Shown here one piece after another: positions 26,036-34,602 of a DNA stretch of 64,000 nucleotides. A program made the position numbers and the translations under genes. A model generated the notes under the pieces. That model saw nothing but the letters and a program-made list of their open reading frames with translations, had not been told where the DNA came from and did no database searches. How positions within the stretch are numbered: position 1 is the first letter of the stretch; every line of letters starts with the position of its first letter. The DNA comes from Alphaproteobacteria bacterium (lineage in GTDB: Bacteria; Pseudomonadota; Alphaproteobacteria; Sphingomonadales; Kordiimonadaceae): the NCBI GenBank assembly GCA_013372975.1, contig JABXIS010000021.1, positions 33,232 to 97,231 of the forward strand. Reading direction: 5' to 3'.

Positions 26036-27192
26036 TCACTAAGCCCCATGAAATTACAATATACTTCTGCTGCACGTTGCGCAGACGATCTATTTTGCAG
26101 ATCGATAGAGGCTTTGAAAAGCTTTTGTTGCTCGGGCTTGAATTCCTGCGGGTTCTCGACAGACTGTTTGAGGGCTTGATCCAGCTCTTCGATCGAGCTT
26201 GCCACCGGGCCCAGCGTCCAGAATTTATATTTTGGATCACGCTTCCAGTCAGCCCCGTGGGAATTCAGGAACACGCAGGGACGCGGGCGCGCGATAAACT
26301 CGTACACCTGGCTTGATACATCACCCAGATAGATGTCAGCCGAACGCACGTGGGTCATATCAAGGCACGCCGGGCTGCCGGTATCCACAAGGATATTGTC
26401 GCAATCTTTAAAGCGTTCCTGCACATCCTTGCGCCAGCGCACCACACGGTTTGTGAGCGACGTATGCAGGCGGCGTTTGAACAGCATGATGTGCGGCGCG
26501 AAGATCAGGTTATAATCCTGATTGTTGGCGAAATACTCGAGCACGTCCTCGCCCATATCGAACCAGGATGACAGGTGCGGATCAAAGTGCGGATTATAAA
26601 GCACGATCGGGCGGCGGTTCTTGAACGGGCGGTGCACGATATTTTCGTCCGCCAGCGCGTCGAATTTCATATAGCCGATTACGGCGCTGTTTTCTGGCTG
26701 TACAAGGCCAAGTGCGATCATGCGGTCGCGGTGTTTGTCGCCAGGCAAAAGCACCAGATCGAATTTCGAGATATTGCTCGACCAGGCCACATCGCGATCA
26801 CCGGCGCCGTGGCATACACGCACCATCTTCAGGTGCTCGAGGCCGAATACGTCACGCAGCATCAGGCTGGTGCGTTCGGGCACAACAAGGGCATCCAGGT
26901 CGCGGAAAAGCTCAAGGTTGTTCTTCAGCATGGCCACGCGTTTGAACGGTGCAACCTTGTTCAGGAGCTTATCCAAAGCGTTATAGAGCGCAGGCACGGT
27001 CAGCAGCGTGAAGTTACAATTCTCTACCGTGCCAGCATAGGCTTTAGCCAGGTCCAATTGCTCTTGTGTCGATGCAAAAACATCGATCTCAATATCGTCT
27101 GACATCCCGGCAATAGCAGGAATCATAGGCGCAAGGTGGCTTACCTGATGCGCCGCTTCATGGTTGAATAGAAATCCGATACGATGTTTCAT
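26002..27192 (-). CDS. CDP-glycerol glycerophosphotransferase-like protein
   Basis: 396 aa. The C-terminal half (LYNPHFDPHLSSWFDMG, YLGDVSSQVYEFIARPRPCVFLNS) resembles TagB/TagF-type polymerases that transfer glycerol-phosphate or ribitol-phosphate from CDP-polyols in wall teichoic acid synthesis. The first half (IGFLFNHEAAHQVSHLAPMI) is like the GT-B N-terminal domain. In Gram-negatives such proteins can decorate capsule or LPS. The window has no other surface-polysaccharide genes beyond the coupled nucleotidyltransferase and HAD. Product unknown. Confidence 0.8.
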   Translation of the reverse strand: MKHRIGFLFNHEAAHQVSHLAPMIPAIAGMSDDIEIDVFASTQEQLDLAKAYAGTVENCNFTLLTVPALYNALDKLLNKVAPFKRVAMLKNNLELFRDLDALVVPERTSLMLRDVFGLEHLKMVRVCHGAGDRDVAWSSNISKFDLVLLPGDKHRDRMIALGLVQPENSAVIGYMKFDALADENIVHRPFKNRRPIVLYNPHFDPHLSSWFDMGEDVLEYFANNQDYNLIFAPHIMLFKRRLHTSLTNRVVRWRKDVQERFKDCDNILVDTGSPACLDMTHVRSADIYLGDVSSQVYEFIARPRPCVFLNSHGADWKRDPKYKFWTLGPVASSIEELDQALKQSVENPQEFKPEQQKLFKASIDLQNRSSAQRAAEVYCNFMGLSECQPQPLKKYG

Positions 27193-27581
27193 TCTTCGAC
27201 TTCTTTTTTTCGCTGTCGTTTATTCTGGTTTTTGTGGCCATACTGAACAGGCGGCCAAAACGGGCGTTCTTTACTTAAAAATACACAAAAGCGCGCTACA
27301 ATTGGCGCGCAAATCGTCGCATAACGCGAAAATTTGCTCGAAATGTGGCGATGTTACAACATCGTCACGTCAGGCACCTTTCTGGCCTGCCCTAGGATAT
27401 ACGACGAAAAAACCGTAAACATTCGGAACCAGATGTCCCCTTCTGGTACATTGGGGTTGTATGTGGTCTCGATATCGGCAAGGCTGTCGCAACACACAAA
27501 CGTCTGCTGTGTGACGGTACCGTCCGGGCGGCTTCTATTTGTTGATTGTCGCCCGGGAATCAAGGGGGTAAGGCGAAAAAA
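27193..27581 (+). promoter_or_regulatory. 389-bp divergent intergenic region before the Mla operon
   Basis: No convincing ORF is seen. It holds three inverted repeats: GCGCGC arms at 27291-27296 and 27305-27310; a perfect CGATGTT-AC-AACATCG palindrome at 27349-27364; and ACCAGA arms with an 8-base loop at 27428-27447. It lies between a leftward transferase gene and the rightward mlaE, so it probably carries both promoters and at least one operator. The regulator is not identified. Confidence 0.6.
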
Positions 27582-28721
27582 GTGTCTGATTTTCTGCTGG
27601 ATAACGCCTTTGTGAAGGTCGAGCGCTGCGAAAATAGTGCCACTGTCCATCTTGCTGGCGACTGGATAATCGACAATGCGGTGGCGATTGACAGCTTGAT
27701 GGCCAGCGTCAAGTTGGCGGCAGGCGACAATCCGATGTTTGATTGTTCAGCAATCGGCGCCCTTGATACAACAGGTGCTGTTCTTATTCGACGCTTCTCT
27801 GACGGGTGCGAGCATTCCGATGGTGCCCCGCTTGTCAATATTCAGGCCCGTCACACCAAGCTTCTTGAAGTCATCAGTTGTAGTCCGCCGCCTGTTTCGA
27901 CAGAACCTGATCAGATTGCATGGTATCTGTTGCCGCTTTTACAGGCAGGTACGGCGACCGTTGGTGCGTTTCGTTCCGGTGGCAGGCTTCTTGGATTTCT
28001 GGGCCTTGTATTGATGCGGCTGATGGGTGCCCTGTTTGACCTTGGTCGTGTACGCCTTGTACCCGTCGTGCATCAAATGGAGGTTATCGGGCTTCAATCC
28101 ATGGGCATTGTTGGGCTGATATCTTTCCTGATCGGTGCTGTGATGGTGAACCAGGGCGCGATCCAGTTGGCAAAATTCGGTGCAGACATCTTTGTGATCG
28201 ATATGCTGGGGATCGGTCATCTGCGTGAGCTTGGCATTCTGCTGACGGCTATTATTATTGCTGGCCGATCGGGCAGCGCTTTTACCGCACAGATCGGATC
28301 CATGGTGCTTCATGAAGAAGTGGACGCCATGAAAACATTAGGAATGGACCCGATCGATGTTCTGGTGTTGCCACGCCTAATGGCGATCACAATTTGCCTG
28401 CCGTTACTGGCTTTTTATGCTGATGTTGTTGGTGTTGCAGGTGGTGCGCTCATGGCTTGGATACAGCTAGATATTACACCCGCCAATTTCCTCATTTATT
28501 TCCGGGAGGTGATTACCATTGATCACTATTGGGTGGGTATCATCAAGGCACCTTTCTTTGCCGCGGTCATTGCAACGACGGGCTGTTATAACGGCTTGAG
28601 GGTGCAGGGTAGTGCTGATGATCTGGGTGCTCGCACCACGCGGAGTGTGGTGCAATCCATCTTTCTGGTGATTGTGCTTGATGCCCTGTTTGCAATTTTC
28701 TTTACCAGCGTGGGGCTGTAG
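27582..28721 (+). CDS. mlaE: MlaE-family lipid ABC transporter permease with N-terminal STAS-like domain
   Basis: About 379 aa. Residues ~1-95 are a STAS/anti-anti-sigma-like domain (VHLAGDWIIDNAV, FDCSAIGALDTTGA), the counterpart of MlaB but fused. The rest is MlaE: LIGAVMVNQGAIQLAKFGAD and AIIIAGRSGSAFTAQIGSM, with several membrane helices. MlaFEDB transports phospholipids across the inner membrane to or from the outer membrane. GTG at 27582 with TAAGG upstream is chosen as start; the open frame starts earlier at TTG 27546. It begins the mlaEFD-lipoprotein operon. Confidence 0.93.
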   Translation: MSDFLLDNAFVKVERCENSATVHLAGDWIIDNAVAIDSLMASVKLAAGDNPMFDCSAIGALDTTGAVLIRRFSDGCEHSDGAPLVNIQARHTKLLEVISCSPPPVSTEPDQIAWYLLPLLQAGTATVGAFRSGGRLLGFLGLVLMRLMGALFDLGRVRLVPVVHQMEVIGLQSMGIVGLISFLIGAVMVNQGAIQLAKFGADIFVIDMLGIGHLRELGILLTAIIIAGRSGSAFTAQIGSMVLHEEVDAMKTLGMDPIDVLVLPRLMAITICLPLLAFYADVVGVAGGALMAWIQLDITPANFLIYFREVITIDHYWVGIIKAPFFAAVIATTGCYNGLRVQGSADDLGARTTRSVVQSIFLVIVLDALFAIFFTSVGL

Positions 28722-28723
28722 CT

Positions 28724-29509
28724 ATGGCAGACCATTTGACAGACGATATCGTGGTGAAAGTGCGGGGGCTCAAAACCGCCTTTGGCCCCCATGTGGTGCA
28801 TGATGGCCTGGATATGGACCTGCGTCGTGGTGAGATACAGGGCATCGTTGGCGGATCTGGTACGGGGAAATCTGTTCTCCTCAAAGCGATTATCGGGCTG
28901 ATAAAACCTGTTTCCGGTAGAATAGAGATAGGTGGCAAGAGCCGGAGTGATATGACAGACGAAGAGGATCGCTTGTCGCGCCGGGATTGGGGTGTTCTGT
29001 TCCAGGACGGTGCCCTGTTTTCAAGCCTGACGGTTGCCCAGAATGTGCAAGTGCCTTTGCGCGAGCATTTTCATATGCCGCAGGACCTGATGGATGATCT
29101 GGCAATCAGCAAACTGACGATGGCGGGTTTCCCGTTGGATGCTGCGGCGAAGTTCCCCTCAGATCTCTCTGGAGGCATGCGTAAACGGGCTTCGCTTGCG
29201 CGGGCCTTGGCACTTGATCCTCAACTTCTGTTTTTGGATGAGCCAACCGCCGGCCTTGACCCGATCGGAGCTGCCGCTTTTGACGGGTTGGTGCATGAGC
29301 TTTGTAAATCATTGGGATTAACGGTCTTTCTGGTGACGCATGACCTCGACACATTGGTCAGAGTGTGCGACCGTATCGCCGTATTGGGGGATCAAAAGAT
29401 CTTGATCAATGCCCCTCTTGAAGAGGTGATGGCGTTTGACCATCCTTGGGTGCAGGAATATTTTCATGGGCCAAGGGCTCGGGCGGCAGGCATAAAGGAA
29501 AACGGCTAG
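28724..29509 (+). CDS. mlaF: MlaF-type ABC ATPase
   Basis: 261 aa nucleotide-binding subunit for MlaE. Walker A GGSGTGKS is at 43-50, the signature LSGGMRKR at 148-155 and the Walker B/D-loop LDEPTAGLDP at 171-180; the H-loop His is in VTHDLD. LSGGMRKR in place of LSGGQ is characteristic of MCE-type transporters. It starts 2 nt after the mlaE stop, and mlaD follows 4 nt on. Confidence 0.95.
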   Translation: MADHLTDDIVVKVRGLKTAFGPHVVHDGLDMDLRRGEIQGIVGGSGTGKSVLLKAIIGLIKPVSGRIEIGGKSRSDMTDEEDRLSRRDWGVLFQDGALFSSLTVAQNVQVPLREHFHMPQDLMDDLAISKLTMAGFPLDAAAKFPSDLSGGMRKRASLARALALDPQLLFLDEPTAGLDPIGAAAFDGLVHELCKSLGLTVFLVTHDLDTLVRVCDRIAVLGDQKILINAPLEEVMAFDHPWVQEYFHGPRARAAGIKENG

Positions 29510-29513
29510 GGTT

Positions 29514-30485
29514 ATGGAAACGCGCGCTTCGCACATATTGGTTGGCAGTTTTGTCCTCGCCTTCATGGCTGGCCTTATTGCCTTTGCGATCTGGATCGCA
29601 AAGGTAGATCTTGATGCCGAATATCGCGAATATGACATCTATTTTGATGGCACTGTTTCTGGCCTCTATAAGCGCAGTGTTGTTTACTATCTTGGTATTC
29701 CGGTAGGCGATGTGAGGGACATCACAGTTGCGCCGAACGACACTCAAAAGGTTCGGGTACACGTACGTTTGCGCGATGAGGTGCCTGTAACTGAAGGGGC
29801 GACAGCCAGGCTTGAATTCCAGGGGCTGACCGGCGTTGCCTACATCGAGCTGAAAGGCGGGCCAAAAGGTGCCAAACGACTTCAACCCGCTGCAGGACAG
29901 GAATATCCGGTTATCAATGCCGAGGCCTCTCCATTGCTGGAATTCTACGAGAGTGCACCCAACCTTGTGAATGAAGCAATCCGCGCTGTTGTGCAAGTGC
30001 AGCGGCTTTTGAGCAATGAAAACATTCAGAAGGTGGCGAGCATACTGGATAACGCCGACCGCATGACTGGCAATATGGCCCGCGGTACGGAAGATATCGA
30101 CGCGCTGGTTGCGGAAGCCCGCAATGTTTTGGTGAAGGTAACCGAAACAGCAGACAAACTGACAAGGTTGGCTGACAATGGCAATCAGTTGCTTGAGCGT
30201 GATGGTGACCGGCTGGTGAACGAGGCGGTGGAAGCGCTAGATGCCGCACAGGCCCTTTTGGCTCGTATCGACGGCGTTGTTGCAGCCAATGAAGGTGATA
30301 TCAGGCAGTTCGTATCGGGCAGTTTGCCTGAAGCGGCGCGTATGATCATGGATTTGCGTACGACGGCGCGTAGCCTGTCCCGACTTGTCACAAAAATTGA
30401 GCGTGACCCTGCAGCGCTTCTGGTTGGCCCAAATGACGCAACCTACGACCTGCAGACCCGAAAGGTGAAGGAGAAAGAGCAGTGA
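29514..30485 (+). CDS. mlaD: MlaD-type MCE domain lipid-binding protein
   Basis: 323 aa. One N-terminal membrane helix (ILVGSFVLAFMAGLIAFAIW, about residues 8-28), a single MCE domain (about 35-115, SGLYKRSVVYYLGIPVGDV) and a long helical periplasmic tail with coiled-coil character (VEALDAAQALLARIDG). MCE hexamers form a hydrophobic channel for lipids on the periplasmic face. It is longer than E. coli MlaD (183 aa) and closer in layout to alphaproteobacterial members. Stop overlaps the next gene start by 4 nt. Confidence 0.93.
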   Translation: METRASHILVGSFVLAFMAGLIAFAIWIAKVDLDAEYREYDIYFDGTVSGLYKRSVVYYLGIPVGDVRDITVAPNDTQKVRVHVRLRDEVPVTEGATARLEFQGLTGVAYIELKGGPKGAKRLQPAAGQEYPVINAEASPLLEFYESAPNLVNEAIRAVVQVQRLLSNENIQKVASILDNADRMTGNMARGTEDIDALVAEARNVLVKVTETADKLTRLADNGNQLLERDGDRLVNEAVEALDAAQALLARIDGVVAANEGDIRQFVSGSLPEAARMIMDLRTTARSLSRLVTKIERDPAALLVGPNDATYDLQTRKVKEKEQ

Positions 30486-31129
30486 CCCAGCCTGTGAAAT
30501 CCAGTGGACTGGCAGCACCTCTCTTGACGGCCACGCTTCTGCTTTCAGCATGCGGGCCCTTGATTTCCTTTGGTGATGACGGGCCATCTGACACCGTCTA
30601 CACATTGCGGTATGAAGGTGCTTACGCCGCTGACAGCACACAAGGCACAGTCGTTTTTGTTGATGAGCCGACCCTGGCCGAGGGCCTGAATAGCGACAAA
30701 GTAGCAGTGACACTTGAAAGTGGGCAACGCATGACCCTCGAGGGTGTCAGATGGTCGGCTCAATTGTCTGATTTGGTGCGTGATTATGTAACCCGTTCTT
30801 TGGGTGATGGATCAGGCGCGCAAATGGTGTCGGCAGGTGGGCTGGATATCCGAACTTCATGTCGTTTGGGCGTAAAGGTGTGGGCGCTGGAATATCGTCC
30901 CGGTTCGCGCGCTGGGGATGATATCGTTGATGTCGCGATGGAAGTCTCTCTTGTCCGGCTCAGCGATAGCCAGCTCCTTAGTAAACCTACATTCACACAG
31001 TCGGTTACAGTGAATGGGCAGGGAGATGCTGCTGTTATGGCGGCGTTCAATCAAGCGATGAGGTCTGCGTCGGGCGAAATGACCCGTTGGTTCAAAGAGC
31101 AGCTAGCCAGCTGTTCCACAGGTTCTTAA
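30482..31129 (+). CDS. ABC transport auxiliary lipoprotein
   Basis: 215 aa lipoprotein of the ABC_trans_aux (PqiC-like) family. A lipobox LSAC gives C24 after a short hydrophobic signal, and the mature part (TVYTLRYEG, VTLESGQRMTLEGVRWSAQLSDLV) has the family's repeated strands and helix. Start is GTG 30482, overlapping the mlaD stop as GTGA. It is the fourth gene of the Mla-like operon and likely the outer-membrane partner of the MCE channel, taking the place of MlaA/MlaC, neither of which is here. Confidence 0.88.
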   Translation: MTQPVKSSGLAAPLLTATLLLSACGPLISFGDDGPSDTVYTLRYEGAYAADSTQGTVVFVDEPTLAEGLNSDKVAVTLESGQRMTLEGVRWSAQLSDLVRDYVTRSLGDGSGAQMVSAGGLDIRTSCRLGVKVWALEYRPGSRAGDDIVDVAMEVSLVRLSDSQLLSKPTFTQSVTVNGQGDAAVMAAFNQAMRSASGEMTRWFKEQLASCSTGS

Positions 31130-32289
31130 CGCTTGCTGTTCCTGATTTCCCAAAAACACCAGAAAAGCGCAAACAGGCCCAGAGAAGCCGTAATGTAAAA
31201 AGGGCTTGTGGGCGAGACTTGCTCGAACATGAAGCCGCCTGCTATCGGCCCCATCATGCGGCCAAGCGCAGATATTCCGTTTGAAAGTCCCAAAGCAGCG
31301 CCTTGATGCCGCCTGTCAGTTCGGCGGGAAAGCAGGCTGTTCAGCGCTGGGAAAGAAAGGGTGAGGCCCGCCATCATAAGGGGGAAGGACAGGATTGTTG
31401 ATCCGGGGCTCGCGGTCGCCAACACAACTACCAGGCAGCCAATAAGGAAAACGCCGATGCCGAGCGCAAGGGACCAAAGTTCTCCCAGTGATTTGAACAG
31501 CGGTCCGGTGGCAAGAGATTGAATGGCAGCGATACATAGGCCGATTGCACCCATCAGATATCCGACCTGTATTTGTGACCAACCCAAAACGCCCATGGAC
31601 CAGAAAGGAAGCACCGCAAATGTCAGGCTTTGCCCGGCTGATGTTACAATGAACATGGAGAAAAGGGCGATCTGGGCTGGCGTGCTCAGAAACGATGTCC
31701 AGGATACTTTGGCCACAGGCGTATCGGATTCAGAAGGCGCTTCCAGAGTGTGCGTCTCGGGCATGAATTTCAATGTTAGCAGCATGGCAGTTAGTGACAG
31801 TCCGGCCGCCGCAAGACCAGGTACGAATACAGGTGATTGCTCGCTCATGCCACTCAACAGGCCACCGATGACGGGGCCGAACGCGAAACCAAGCCCGAAT
31901 ACACCGCCAATCAGGCCCATCGCTCGCCCACGATTGTTTTCGTCGGTCAAATCTGCGATTGCGGCCATAGCAATGCCGACGTTTCCAGCCATTGCCCCCG
32001 AAAGCGCTCGGGCCAGAAACAGCATTGCCAGACTGTCGGCACATGCAAGTACAATATAGGAAGCAGTGGCACCCAGAAAAGTAGCTGCAAGCGCCGGGCG
32101 TCTGCCGATCCGGTCAGACAACCGCCCCCAGATTGGGCCTGCAGCAAAAGCAAACAGGGAATATATCGATAACAGGGCCGTGCCCGAGGCTGCGCTGCCG
32201 CCATATTCGATCACCAGAAATGGCAGGATCGGCACGATGATGCCAAACCCGGTCAAATCAATAAAAATGGCAAACAAAATAGCTGGCAT
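31126..32289 (-). CDS. MFS multidrug/tetracycline-type transporter
   Basis: 387 aa with about twelve membrane segments. FIDLTGFGIIVPILPFL at the start and GRLSDRIGRRPAL (motif A between helices 2 and 3) are those of the TCR/Tet group of drug:H+ antiporters. GFAFGPVIGGLLSG is the motif C analogue of exporters. It converges with the Mla operon, sharing 4 bp at the ends. Resistance substrate cannot be read from sequence; chromosomal copies often have no clinical phenotype. Confidence 0.85.
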   Translation of the reverse strand: MPAILFAIFIDLTGFGIIVPILPFLVIEYGGSAASGTALLSIYSLFAFAAGPIWGRLSDRIGRRPALAATFLGATASYIVLACADSLAMLFLARALSGAMAGNVGIAMAAIADLTDENNRGRAMGLIGGVFGLGFAFGPVIGGLLSGMSEQSPVFVPGLAAAGLSLTAMLLTLKFMPETHTLEAPSESDTPVAKVSWTSFLSTPAQIALFSMFIVTSAGQSLTFAVLPFWSMGVLGWSQIQVGYLMGAIGLCIAAIQSLATGPLFKSLGELWSLALGIGVFLIGCLVVVLATASPGSTILSFPLMMAGLTLSFPALNSLLSRRTDRRHQGAALGLSNGISALGRMMGPIAGGFMFEQVSPTSPFYITASLGLFALFWCFWEIRNSKR

Positions 32290-32410
32290 GGAATTGAGGT
32301 CCGCAAGGGCACGAATGAGTTCACATGCCTATTGAACACATAAATCAGCCAAAACACCATCACGAAGTCGCGAGATGCCAAGAAAGCTGATTGGGAAAGC
32401 CCTCGGGGCC

Positions 32411-33019
32411 TTAGTTCGAAAGTGCGTCCACCTTCTCTTTCAGGGCAGCCAGTTCTGCCTGAAGGTCTGCAATCTTTTTGTCTTTCTCACCGGAATGCGT
32501 TGCAGCCTTTGCCGCCGGCCTTGTCAGTTCTTCCTTGTTGGCTGAAGCATCTGGTGTGGTAAAGACACGCATGCTCTGTTCAAACAGGGCCAGGTTCTGG
32601 CGGGTCAGCTCCTCGAAAATTGGCAGGAAGTTCGCACTATCGGCTTTATCGCCACATGTGGACCTGATCTGGGCCTGATGCCGCGTTAAAACTTCCATCG
32701 CACTTTGAAGATAACTTGGCACCATGGCCTGGATGCCCTCACCATAAAGGCTGATCAACTGCCTGAGAAACGAGAGCGGCAGCATATTTTTTTCGCGGGT
32801 TTCTTTTTCAAAGATAATCTGGGCAAGAACGGTACGCGTAATATCTTCGTTCGTTTTGGCATCACGGACGACAAAATCCTCGCCACACTTGATCATCTCG
32901 GCCAGGTGGTCGAGCGTGACATAGCTTGAGGTTTCCGTATTGTAGAGGCGACGATTAGCATATTTCTTAATGATAATCGGCTCGCCTTGTTCGCGCCTTT
33001 TCCGTGCCATCTGTCCCAT
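32411..33019 (-). CDS. phaR: Polyhydroxyalkanoate synthesis repressor PhaR
   Basis: 202 aa. The N-terminal DNA/PHA-binding domain (IIIKKYANRRLYNTETSSYV, DFVVRDAKTNEDITR) is nearly invariant across PhaR proteins; a PHB_acc region (LPLSFLRQLISLYGEG) follows, then a coiled-coil tail (KIADLQAELAALKEKVDAL). PhaR represses phasin and PHA genes and is released when PHA accumulates. ATG 33019 with AAGG 7 nt upstream is used; a second Met is at 33010. The PhaC-like gene is divergent from it. Confidence 0.95.
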   Translation of the reverse strand: MGQMARKRREQGEPIIIKKYANRRLYNTETSSYVTLDHLAEMIKCGEDFVVRDAKTNEDITRTVLAQIIFEKETREKNMLPLSFLRQLISLYGEGIQAMVPSYLQSAMEVLTRHQAQIRSTCGDKADSANFLPIFEELTRQNLALFEQSMRVFTTPDASANKEELTRPAAKAATHSGEKDKKIADLQAELAALKEKVDALSN

Positions 33020-33194
33020 CCCGCCGACCTTCTTGCGTTTGCTCGCACATGCGAAAAACGAAAAAAATCAAGGCAATTCATACGCTAATGCGCCGAATTA
33101 AATGGTATTTGATGCGCTGCCGCAAGGAAAATTGTGCATTTGCACAAAGAAAATAATTTTGCGCCAAAAGCCCACCTCCTATACTGATTTTGTC

Positions 33195-33368
33195 ATGCGT
33201 AATGAAGAGACAGAACAGGCCGCTGATCTATTTCTGACCTTGTGGCAGGAAAATATCCGCCTTTGGGCGCAGGAGAGGGATTTGCTGCCTCATTCCGAGC
33301 TTGCTGATCTGCTTCGGGCAGACATTCCTGGCCACAAGCGGCAGGGGGACGCCAGTGAACGCTCCTGA
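33195..33368 (+). CDS. Micro-ORF coupled to the PhaC-like gene
   Basis: 57 aa (MRNEETEQAADLFLTLWQEN...), mostly helical and amphipathic, with no family known to me. Its stop lies 14 nt past the GTG start of the PhaC-like gene, a sign of translational coupling. No good ribosome site lies before its ATG, but TATACT sits 10-15 nt upstream and could be a -10 element, so it may have a short or no leader. The size and position recall small phasin-like or activity-tuning proteins. Evidence is positional; coding status is uncertain. Confidence 0.5.
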   Translation: MRNEETEQAADLFLTLWQENIRLWAQERDLLPHSELADLLRADIPGHKRQGDASERS

Positions 33369-34599
33369 TGATATGGCGAATGCGCCGCGCACCTGCGCGG
33401 AGTCTGAAGTCAGGGGGCCTCGTCCCATGGGCCTGCACCTGTCCAACAGCCTGATGATTTGGAACCAGTCTGTTACGGGGGCGAAACAATATCGGGTGGA
33501 TGATCAATTCTGGCATCCCAGGGTGCGTGAAAGCCTCAATATACTCGGCAGTCTGATGAAAACCGAGGAAGACTGGCAAGCCTTTCATCATGCGGTGGAG
33601 CGGCAGGCATCTGATCGGGCAGACAAGATGCTTGCGGGCATTGCAAAATATCTGGCCCATCCATACAGGCGACCGGAAAGCATGGCTGTGGAAGCTGCCC
33701 GGCTTGGCAATTGCCGGTTGTATGATTTTGGCGGCGAAGGCAAACCCATCCTGATGACCCCCAGCCTGATCAACCCGCACTATGTTCTGGATTTGAAACC
33801 GGGCCGCAGCCTGGCCATTTTCCTGAAAGAGCGTGGATATCGGCCCTTTTTGGTGCATTGGTTTGATCCGGGTGACGAAGAATTCGGTTTTGGGATCAGC
33901 GATTTCGTAATGAAACGGTTGGTGCCGTTTCTGGATCATGTTGTTCGAGTGGCTGGTGGGCCGGTGCCTGTATTGGGGTATTGTATGGGCGGCACGCTGA
34001 CAACAGCGTTGGCGGCAAGGGCTCAGAAACAGATTTCGCGGCTGGCCTTGGTTGCTGCACCTTGGGACTTTGATACAGAGAAACCGCATGCTGGCAAAAA
34101 ATATGCGCCGGTGATGGCGGAGGCATTGGCGAAGCTGCCGCCCGGCATGCCACTTCCAGTGGACGCAGTACAAACCTTTTTCACAAGTGTTGACCCTACG
34201 CTGAATGATCGCAAATTCCGAAAATTTGCGGATATGAACCCGGCAACCGAAGCGGCGGAATTTTTTGTTGCGCTTGAGACGTGGGCCAATACAGGTGCAC
34301 CGTTGCCGCGTCAGGTGGCTGATGAGGTAATGCTCGGTTGGTATCGGGACAACCAGCCCGGCCGCGGGAAATGGCTTGTTGATGGCAAACCTGTTCGGCT
34401 TTCAGATGTGAAATGTCCTGTCTGGATCGCCGCGCCAGAAGAAGATCGGTTGGTGCCGCAGGAGAGCGCCTATGCAATGCTGCAAGGCCTTCCCGATGCA
34501 ATTGCCCATGATCCCGGTGCAGGCCATGTGGGTATGATGGTTGGGTCCAAGGCTCGTTCTGGATTGTGGGAGCCACTTCTGAAGTGGTTGGAGGAATAG
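33355..34599 (+). CDS. Short PHA-synthase-like (PhaC-family) alpha/beta hydrolase
   Basis: About 414 aa. PhaC-type G-x-C-x-G nucleophile elbow LGYCMGGT (Cys near 210), Asp in APEEDRLVP and His in GAGHVGMMV form the expected triad. LVHWFDPGDEEFGF fits the PhaC core. It is shorter than class I synthases (about 580 aa), lacking much of the N-terminal region, so it may be a PhaC-like enzyme with altered activity. GTG at 33355 follows AGGGGGAC; it overlaps the upstream micro-ORF. phaR is divergent upstream, which supports PHA metabolism. Confidence 0.82.
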   Translation: MNAPDDMANAPRTCAESEVRGPRPMGLHLSNSLMIWNQSVTGAKQYRVDDQFWHPRVRESLNILGSLMKTEEDWQAFHHAVERQASDRADKMLAGIAKYLAHPYRRPESMAVEAARLGNCRLYDFGGEGKPILMTPSLINPHYVLDLKPGRSLAIFLKERGYRPFLVHWFDPGDEEFGFGISDFVMKRLVPFLDHVVRVAGGPVPVLGYCMGGTLTTALAARAQKQISRLALVAAPWDFDTEKPHAGKKYAPVMAEALAKLPPGMPLPVDAVQTFFTSVDPTLNDRKFRKFADMNPATEAAEFFVALETWANTGAPLPRQVADEVMLGWYRDNQPGRGKWLVDGKPVRLSDVKCPVWIAAPEEDRLVPQESAYAMLQGLPDAIAHDPGAGHVGMMVGSKARSGLWEPLLKWLEE

Positions 34600-34602
34600 C
34601 TG

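Noticed and set aside
33193..34173. 326-aa minus-strand frame opposite the PhaC-like gene
   Set aside because: Shadow frame without domain, opposite an intact catalytic triad gene.
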